DNA of 64,000 nucleotides from Elusimicrobiales bacterium (GTDB lineage: Bacteria > Elusimicrobiota > Elusimicrobia > Elusimicrobiales > Elusimicrobiaceae): positions 1-64,000 of the forward strand of contig JBAZJT010000007.1 in the NCBI GenBank assembly GCA_041651175.1, in the 5' to 3' direction. The notes under the pieces are model-generated. The model did not search any database. It was not told the DNA's origin and was given only the letters and a program-made list of their open reading frames with translations. The position numbers were made by a program, and so were the translations under genes. Shown here piece after piece: positions 58,662 to 64,000 of the stretch (the stretch's first letter is position 1; every line of letters begins with the position of its first letter).

Positions 58662-59267
58662 ATGAAAACACCCTTGGTTATGCTGATGACCGTGCTGGCG
58701 CCCGGCTTATGCGCTGCGGGTTCCTATGATATGTACGCGAAAGCCGTGCCGCAGGCCCAGGCCCGCGCGGCTGCCTCAAAACCGGAATATCCGAGAGTCG
58801 GCACCGCGCAGGTTATAGCCGCGCGCAACGGGTTTCGCTGGGTCTACAGGGTTGACGGCGGCCTTTACAAAGGAAAGTACTACTATGGCGGCTGCGTTGA
58901 CAAGAAAACGAAGGAATATTACGCCCCCTCCAACGACGGCACGGGCGGCTATATAACCCCGCGCGGATACGCGAAGGTGGTGCAGTCCGCCGGCAAAACC
59001 CCGGAAGGCGGCGCCTCTTCCGGCAGCGGCTATTATTCGGACGGAAGCGACTCCTCTCCTTCAAACAACGGCGGGCACTGGCAGAATTCGCCGAACGGCT
59101 GCGACGGCCCCGACTGCGTGGATGACGGCGACGGCGGCAACAACCAGAACTACAACGGCCCGGACAGCGATTACGACGGCGGCCCCGGCAACAACCCCGG
59201 CTCCGGCGGCAATTATGACGGCCCGGACAGCGACTACGACGGCGGCCCCGGCAACAATCCGATATAA
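58662..59267 (+). CDS. Secreted Gly/Asp/Asn-rich repeat protein
   Basis: A 201-residue secreted protein with a signal peptide (about 1-20, ending AAG). A small folded region (about 45-110; FRWVYRVDGGLYKGKYYYGGCVDKKTKEYY) contains a Cys. The tail is low-complexity and acidic, with two near-identical copies of GPDSDYDGGPGNNP, also close at the DNA level. I do not recognise a family; Asp/Gly-rich repeats suggest calcium binding or a surface role. The start has AAGGAG eight bases upstream, and a strong terminator follows. Confidence 0.65.
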   Translation: MKTPLVMLMTVLAPGLCAAGSYDMYAKAVPQAQARAAASKPEYPRVGTAQVIAARNGFRWVYRVDGGLYKGKYYYGGCVDKKTKEYYAPSNDGTGGYITPRGYAKVVQSAGKTPEGGASSGSGYYSDGSDSSPSNNGGHWQNSPNGCDGPDCVDDGDGGNNQNYNGPDSDYDGGPGNNPGSGGNYDGPDSDYDGGPGNNPI

Positions 59268-59289
59268 TCCCCCGTCCTCCTCCGCAAAG

Positions 59290-59325
59290 CGCGCCGGCCC
59301 GAAAGGGCCGGCGCGTCTGTTTTTA
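59290..59325 (+). terminator. Rho-independent terminator
   Basis: A perfect 11-bp GC stem (CGCGCCGGCCC, 59290-59300, with its complement 59305-59315), GAAA loop and TCTGTTTTTA after it. It lies 22 bases past the secreted-protein stop, in the right orientation, and in the gap to the convergent priA. Confidence 0.9.
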
Positions 59326-61305
59326 TCTGAAAGAGTACGGGTCGCAGATTGCGCGCAGGCGGACCGATTTCGGCTTCTTGTCAAACAGCGGCGGGATTTC
59401 CGGCGCTATGGAGTCGCGCCGGCATTTGACCAGCAGATGCCAGCGCTGCATTTTGGAGGTTTTAGGCGTATAGCACTGCGCCGGCCCGGCGATTTCGTAA
59501 TCCTCCGGCGTTTTCCAGCCGCATAATTCCGCGGTTTTGGAGATTGTCTCCAGGGCGATTTGGCATGCGGCTTCGGCGGCGGCGCCGTCCGCGCTTTCCG
59601 CCAGCACGCGGACGAGGCGCGAATACGGCGGATAGCCCATGTCTTTTCTGGCCTCAAATTCGCGCATGATAAATTCCATATAGCCGCCGCCTGCGGCTGC
59701 GGCTATGGCCTGCTCCTGCGGGTGCGCGGTCTGCGCGATAAACTCCCCCCCGTTTGCCAGCCTGCCTTTTGTTTGTATGAGCAACTGGCAGGTGCGCTCC
59801 GCGCCCCGGAAGTCGGGACCGTAAAGCTCCGTATCCGAGTCCAGCACGGCGGACAGCCTCAGCCTCGGGAAAAAATATCCCCGCGCCAGCAGCCGCGTGG
59901 CCACCACTATGTCGGCGGCGTCCTCGCGCATGGCGTCATATGCCAGGCGGCCCTCCCCGCTTTTCAGGCGCAGCGTCTCCCTGTCAAAACGCAGTATCCG
60001 CGCGGAAGGCAGCAGTTTTTTCAGCTCGGAGGCGGCGCGGGAAGTGCCGCTTCCGGCGGTTTTGAAAATGCGGTTGGCGCATTGCGGGCATTTTTCCGGC
60101 GGGGCCTGGCGCGCGCCGCAGTGTCCGCAGAACAGCGCGGTCCGGGCTTGGTCAAAAGCCATCGACCGGGCGCATTTGGCGCAGCGGACCAGCCAGCCGC
60201 AGTTGAGGCAGCTCCAGCCGCCGGAAAAACCTATGCGGTTGAGTATCAAAAGCGCCTGGCCGCCTCCGGCCAGCGTTTTTTCAAGCGAAACTTTAAGCTC
60301 GTCGGATATAGCCGGAGAGGCGGCGCCTCTTTTTGGCGCGATTTTCACGCAGACAGGCGCGGCGCGGCCTTTCAGCCGGACCATGCCGGCGGCGCCGTCC
60401 ACGGCGGCGCGCATGGTTTCCGCCGACGGGGCGGAACTGGCCAGCAGCAGCGCAAACCCTTCCCTGCGCGCGCGCCAGGCCAGCACCTCGCGCGCGTGAT
60501 AGTGGGGATGGCTTTCCTCCTGCTTGTAAACGTCGTCCTGCTCCTCGTCTATGACGGCCAGGCGCAATTGCCCGAAAGGCAGCAGGCAGGCCGAGCGTGT
60601 TCCAAGAAACAGCGCGTCCCGCCCGGAATTGGCCTCGTGCCAGATTTTTTCGCGTTTTGAGCGGCCCTGCCGGCTGTGCCAGCAATAAACGGGAATGTTC
60701 CCGGCCAGCGCGGCGATTTCCTCCACCAGCCTGCCGGTCAGCGCTATGTCCGGCAGCAGCATAAGCCCCTGCCCGCCGTTTTTCAGCATCCGGCGCATAA
60801 GCTCCGCCGCGATTGCGGTCTTGCCGGAGAGCGACTCGCCAAAAAGCAGCGCGGGGGCGGGGTTTGGCGCGCGCAGGAGGGATTCCAGTTCCGCAAGCGC
60901 GTCCTGCTGCTCCCGCGAAAATTCCGGCGGACGCGCGGCGGCGGATTTTTCCGCCGCGGACGCGGCGGAGAAATCCGCCCCGGGCGCGCGAACAAAAGAG
61001 GGCACAAGCGCGTCCAAAACCTGGCCCGGCGGCGAGGCCCAGTTTCCCGCTATATGGCGCGCAAGCGGCAGCAGAGTTTGCGCCGGCCAGAGGGGGCGGG
61101 CATCCTCCACCGAGTAAATCTCGCGCAGACGTATGCCGGGGGCGGCGTCCGTTTTGTCCGAGACGGAGGTTACAAAACCGGTCAGCGCGCGCGGCCCGAA
61201 AGGCGCGCGCACCCGCGCGCCGGGCGAGGGTTCCGCGCCGGGCGGAAGCGCATAATCAAACTCCCGCCTCAGCGGCACCGGAAGCGCGACCTTGCAGTAT
61301 TTCAT
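59323..61305 (-). CDS. priA: Primosomal helicase PriA
   Basis: Restarts stalled replication forks. The 660-residue protein has the N-terminal DNA-binding domain (VALPVPLRREFDYALPPG), the Walker A variant GESLSGKT, DEEQDDVYKQEESHPHYHARE (Walker B and motif after it; usually DEEH, here Gln), and the zinc region with paired Cys (CLNCGWLVRCAKC, CGHCGARQAPPEKCPQC). The C-terminal part is also PriA-like, though it is somewhat shorter than E. coli PriA. The Walker A lacks the usual GxTGSGKT wording (GVTGSGKT) and may be weak. Confidence 0.88.
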   Translation of the reverse strand: MKYCKVALPVPLRREFDYALPPGAEPSPGARVRAPFGPRALTGFVTSVSDKTDAAPGIRLREIYSVEDARPLWPAQTLLPLARHIAGNWASPPGQVLDALVPSFVRAPGADFSAASAAEKSAAARPPEFSREQQDALAELESLLRAPNPAPALLFGESLSGKTAIAAELMRRMLKNGGQGLMLLPDIALTGRLVEEIAALAGNIPVYCWHSRQGRSKREKIWHEANSGRDALFLGTRSACLLPFGQLRLAVIDEEQDDVYKQEESHPHYHAREVLAWRARREGFALLLASSAPSAETMRAAVDGAAGMVRLKGRAAPVCVKIAPKRGAASPAISDELKVSLEKTLAGGGQALLILNRIGFSGGWSCLNCGWLVRCAKCARSMAFDQARTALFCGHCGARQAPPEKCPQCANRIFKTAGSGTSRAASELKKLLPSARILRFDRETLRLKSGEGRLAYDAMREDAADIVVATRLLARGYFFPRLRLSAVLDSDTELYGPDFRGAERTCQLLIQTKGRLANGGEFIAQTAHPQEQAIAAAAGGGYMEFIMREFEARKDMGYPPYSRLVRVLAESADGAAAEAACQIALETISKTAELCGWKTPEDYEIAGPAQCYTPKTSKMQRWHLLVKCRRDSIAPEIPPLFDKKPKSVRLRAICDPYSFR

Positions 61306-62267
61306 TGCTTGCGCCGGAAAGCCTGCTCTATCATTTTTTTGGCTTTGAGATGCTCGGCATACGTGCGGTTGAATATGTGGTTGCCGCGCCTGTCAGCCAC
61401 GAAATAGAGCGCGTCCACCGCGGCGGGGTTCAGCACGGCTCTGACGGATTCCAATCCGGGATTGCATATCGGCCCCGGCGGTATACCGGCGTACATATAG
61501 GTATTGTAAGGAGAATCAACGCGCAAATCCGCCAGCAGAATCCGCTTTTTCCACCAGGATTTCTCTTTCGGAATATATCCAAGCGCGTATTGCACGGTGG
61601 GGTCCGCCTCCAGCAGCATGTTCTGCCGGACACGGTTGAGATATACCGCCGCTATAAGCGGGCGTTCCGCCGCCACCACGGCCTCGCGCTCCACTATGGA
61701 GGCCATGGCCAGCGCGTGCGGCGCGCTTAAATTGCCGGATTTGTCCGCCGCGAGTATGGGGCGTATGGCGCGGTTGAATTCGCTGTTCATCGCTGCAACC
61801 GGCTGGCTGGCCGGAATACCCTCTTCAAAAAAATAGGTGGAAGGAAACAGCATCCCCTCCAGCCGCTCCGCGCGGACGATTTTCATGAATTCCGCGGCGT
61901 CCGTAACGCGCATGGCCTGGAGCTTTTCGGCTATCTGCTCGGCGCGCCAGCCCTCGGGGATGGAAACTCGCACGTAAAACCTGCCGTCCGTGTGCAGCAG
62001 GTCCCACAACGCCTCTTCGGAGGACATGTTCGTCTTCAGCCTGTACCTGCCGGAGCGCAGCTTGCGCTTTGTGCGCGTAACGCGCAGCAAAACCCTGAAC
62101 CACGTCGCGCTGCGGATTATTTTATGGTCGCGGAGGTCGCGCGCCACCTGCGCGCCGGAGGCGCCGTCTTTTATATCAAAAAGGACTTCCCCGCCCGGCT
62201 GGAAATAATGCGCCGCCAGGAGCGCCATGGCGGCCAGCGCGGCGGCGATGCGAATTCCGCGTTTCAT
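61302..62267 (-). CDS. mltG: Endolytic murein transglycosylase MltG
   Basis: Cuts nascent peptidoglycan strands at the inner membrane. The 321-residue protein has one N-terminal helix, a LysM-like part (FDIKDGASGAQVARDL) and the YceG domain with ASIVEREAV (catalytic Glu), AAVYLNRVRQNMLLEADPTVQYALG and SPYNTYMYAGIPPGPICNPG. ATGA overlaps with both neighbours. Confidence 0.94.
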   Translation of the reverse strand: MKRGIRIAAALAAMALLAAHYFQPGGEVLFDIKDGASGAQVARDLRDHKIIRSATWFRVLLRVTRTKRKLRSGRYRLKTNMSSEEALWDLLHTDGRFYVRVSIPEGWRAEQIAEKLQAMRVTDAAEFMKIVRAERLEGMLFPSTYFFEEGIPASQPVAAMNSEFNRAIRPILAADKSGNLSAPHALAMASIVEREAVVAAERPLIAAVYLNRVRQNMLLEADPTVQYALGYIPKEKSWWKKRILLADLRVDSPYNTYMYAGIPPGPICNPGLESVRAVLNPAAVDALYFVADRRGNHIFNRTYAEHLKAKKMIEQAFRRKQ

Positions 62268-62818
62268 CGCAGCAACTCCGCCGCGCGCAGAATGCCGTAC
62301 TGCGGGCCGCAGGGCAGCAGCCGGCTCTCGAAAAGGCAGACCCGCCCGGCCATGCCGGAGACGGCTTCAGTCCGGAATTCCGAAAGCATTTTCACAAGCC
62401 TGTCCGCGCCACGCGGCCCTTTCAGCCTCCCGATTGTAAGATGCGCGGCAAAAGGGCGGCTGTCGGTTTCAAATCCCAGTTCCCGCAGGCGCGCGCCCGC
62501 CGCTTCGCTCAATGCCGCCATTTCAGCGGCTCCCTTGCCGGCCCCCAGCCAGATTACGCGCGGATTCGCCATATCCGGGAACGCGCCTATGCCGGACAAC
62601 TCCACGGGGAAAGCGGGCATTGCCTCCGCCGCGTCCAGCGCGGCAGCGGCAGCGACGGCGCGCTCCGCAGGGACTTCCCCCAGAAAATGAAGAGTAAAAT
62701 GCATGCATTCCGGCGCGGTCCATTTGACGTCTGCTTGGGCGGTTTTCAGCAGTTCCGCCGCGCGCGCGGCGGCCTGCCGCAGCGCCGGAGGCGTCTCCAG
62801 CGCGATGAATAGCCTCAC
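62264..62818 (-). CDS. thpR: RNA 2',3'-cyclic phosphodiesterase
   Basis: A 2H-phosphoesterase of 184 residues (formerly 2'-5' RNA ligase). Two H-x-T motifs are present, HFTLHFLG near the N-terminus and HLTIGRLK in the second half. Starts MRLFIALETP, a common N-terminus of the family. It is coupled to mltG and the FecR-like gene by four-base overlaps. Confidence 0.92.
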   Translation of the reverse strand: MRLFIALETPPALRQAAARAAELLKTAQADVKWTAPECMHFTLHFLGEVPAERAVAAAAALDAAEAMPAFPVELSGIGAFPDMANPRVIWLGAGKGAAEMAALSEAAGARLRELGFETDSRPFAAHLTIGRLKGPRGADRLVKMLSEFRTEAVSGMAGRVCLFESRLLPCGPQYGILRAAELLR

Positions 62819-63819
62819 TTTAGCTTCTGCTCCTGTCCCGCGATATCCAGAATGCTTTTCAACTGCTTCTGCTGCTGTTGTTCAGATTGGGGCGGAGTTG
62901 CCGGCGCCGAGGAAGAGGCGGTGTCGCCTTCCCTGTCGCGCTCGCGGCGGGTGCGCATGTCATAAATTTTAAGTCTCGGAACTTCCGTTGCCACCGACGC
63001 CGCTTTTTTCACGGAAGCGAGGGAAAGCATTTTCCTGCGCAATTGCCTTCGCTTCTTACTGTCCATCCTTTTCCATGTTTTAACAGAAGCGTCCATGTGT
63101 TTGCGCAGAGCGGCGGCTTTGGGCAAATAAGGCTGCAGCGCCGTCATTTTGTCCGCACGGAGAAAACCGGCGCCGTCTTTTGCGACATGTGTTTCCTGCA
63201 TTTTAGACAGCACAAGCTCTTTTCTGCCGGCGGCGGCGCCGCTTTGGGCGTTTACGGCTATGCGTCCGGCGGAAAATACGCCGGCAACGGTCTCGCCGCT
63301 CTTTTCCGAATATATCACACCGAGTTCTCCCCCCCGCGCAGATACGGACGCATTGACCGTGCTGACAAGGAAACTCCTGTTTTTCAGCGCAAGGCCGGTT
63401 ACCCGCGCAACGATATAGCCTCTTTTCAACGTGACAGTGGCTGTCTGATAGCCGGTATCGTCAAAATCGGCTTCGCTGCCGGCGCCGACGAGCAGCGCGC
63501 ATTCCCCGCCGTCCAGCATGATTTCGGCGGAGCCGCCGGGCCCGGTTTGTATCGTATCAGACTGCTTGACCAGCATTCCGCCGGACAGGGAGATGTCCTT
63601 GTCGGGCTCCTCCATGGGATGCAGCGAGGCGTCCCTGGCGCGCAAAACCATGGCCTGCCATCCCTTGTCCTCGTCCGCGGCTGCGGTTGCGGAGGACTGG
63701 GTTTTGGAGGCGGTGTTCAGCATCTCGTTAAGCAGTTTCTGGTAATTCTGCTGCTGGTCCGCGGACTGGGGCCATGCCGCCGGCATCAGGAGCGATAATG
63801 CGGTAAACAAGGTCTGCAT
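62815..63819 (-). CDS. Secreted FecR-domain-like protein
   Basis: A 334-residue protein with a signal peptide (about 1-18). Residues about 70-190 follow the FecR pattern: ISLSGGMLVKQSDTIQTGPGGSAEIMLDGGECALLV, then TVTLKRGYIVARV and VSARGGELGVIY. The rest is charged and helical with a Gln-rich tail (QQQQKQ) that may be disordered. Unlike sigma-regulating FecR proteins there is no N-terminal cytoplasmic part or sigma-factor gene, so it is probably a periplasmic structural or sensory protein. GGGGGG precedes the ATG. Confidence 0.7.
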   Translation of the reverse strand: MQTLFTALSLLMPAAWPQSADQQQNYQKLLNEMLNTASKTQSSATAAADEDKGWQAMVLRARDASLHPMEEPDKDISLSGGMLVKQSDTIQTGPGGSAEIMLDGGECALLVGAGSEADFDDTGYQTATVTLKRGYIVARVTGLALKNRSFLVSTVNASVSARGGELGVIYSEKSGETVAGVFSAGRIAVNAQSGAAAGRKELVLSKMQETHVAKDGAGFLRADKMTALQPYLPKAAALRKHMDASVKTWKRMDSKKRRQLRRKMLSLASVKKAASVATEVPRLKIYDMRTRRERDREGDTASSSAPATPPQSEQQQQKQLKSILDIAGQEQKLK

Positions 63820-63835
63820 ATTCCCCCCCCGCGGG

Positions 63836-64000
63836 TCAGCCTCTAACCAGCCTGCAAAACCGCCGGCTGCCCGCCTGAAGCACCGCGCCGGGACTTACCA
63901 GCAAAGCTGCCTCGCCACCGACACGGACATCGGGGGAATAAGGCAGCGAATGAAAGACAATGTACTGGTCCTTGCCAAGCTTCTCCCCGTCCAGCCGCAC
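63836..64000 (-). CDS. C-terminal end of an unidentified gene
   Basis: A minus-strand frame is open from the window edge for 54 codons to a TGA at 63838-63836. It reads VRLDGEKLGKDQYIVFHSLP, then YSPDVRVGGEAALLVSPGAV and ends FCRLVRG. It matches the codon use of neighbouring genes and lies directly upstream of the FecR-like gene (16 bases), so it is probably the last part of a real operon member. The family cannot be told from this fragment. Confidence 0.5.
   Translation of the reverse strand: MRLDGEKLGKDQYIVFHSLPYSPDVRVGGEAALLVSPGAVLQAGSRRFCRLVRG

Noticed and set aside
59122..59526. Thr/Ala-rich plus-strand frame past the secreted protein
   Set aside because: It is the shifted frame of the Gly/Asp repeats and then reads through a terminator into the antisense of priA.
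1..64000. tRNA, rRNA, riboswitch or transposase genes
   Set aside because: I read the intergenic stretches for cloverleaf, rRNA, cobalamin/SAM riboswitch and transposase patterns and found none I could support; a covariance-model scan would be decisive.

Overview
The window is GC-rich, densely coded bacterial chromosome, mostly in tightly overlapping operons on the minus strand. It carries a full bacterial housekeeping set (groES/groEL, rpsP-trmD-rplS, fmt, def, priA, mltG, metH, pan/coa genes). PssA/Psd and secreted or membrane-anchored proteins suggest a Gram-negative-type envelope. The abundance of Hanks-type Ser/Thr kinases, the split genes (coaB/coaC, metH/activation domain, kinase/PASTA) and the gene content would fit a deep-branching phylum such as Elusimicrobiota, but that is a guess; no rRNA or other decisive marker is present.

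Layout. 0.3-3.7 kb: a large Ser/Thr kinase with an exported seven-bladed WD40 domain. 3.8-5.5 kb: two paralogous secreted proteins of unknown function with a decayed partial copy beside them. 5.6-5.8 kb: a long inverted-repeat element. 5.9-20.5 kb (minus): a 13-gene, almost completely overlapping operon for phosphonate biosynthesis. 20.7-21.4 kb: an AT-richer orphan gene with its own terminator, then a 30-bp perfect palindrome. 21.6-26.8 kb (plus): pantothenate/CoA genes (DUF2520-type dehydrogenase, panB, panC, coaC, coaB, coaX, panD) and a lytic transglycosylase. 26.8-31.0 kb: assorted single genes (inositol-monophosphatase family, BadF-type ATPase, TM0106-type nuclease). 31.0-36.8 kb: EIIA-like protein plus APC permease, def, a membrane HEAGH protein and a TPR protein. 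36.8-41.1 kb (minus): nucleoside salvage (punA, pdp, upp, MFS carrier) interrupted by a second inverted-repeat element. 41.1-48.8 kb (minus): fmt, PASTA-only protein, rpe, rpsP, khpA, trmD, rplS, rnhB, yraN and a TMTC-like membrane protein. 48.9-51.2 kb: a third inverted-repeat element and groES-groEL with a CIRCE-like operator. 51.2-58.6 kb (minus): PP2C phosphatase with its kinase, nnrD, and metH split from its reactivation domain. 58.7-64 kb: a secreted Gly/Asp-rich protein, then priA, mltG, thpR, a FecR-like protein and a partial gene.

The most interesting system is the 5.9-20.5 kb operon. PEP mutase with its diagnostic EDK-X5-NS motif, phosphonopyruvate decarboxylase and an Fe-dependent alcohol dehydrogenase would make 2-hydroxyethylphosphonate. 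A LicC/PntC-type nucleotidyltransferase could activate it with CMP. Two radical-SAM proteins with B12-type N-terminal domains, a rifampin-phosphotransferase-like enzyme, a UbiA-type prenyltransferase, a GNAT acyltransferase and two KAS III-like proteins that keep the catalytic Cys but lack the His and Asn could then tailor or attach it. The operon ends in a CDP-alcohol phosphatidyltransferase and a PS decarboxylase-like protein, so a phosphonolipid or lipid-linked phosphonate is a reasonable hypothesis. I know of no described pathway with this gene combination.
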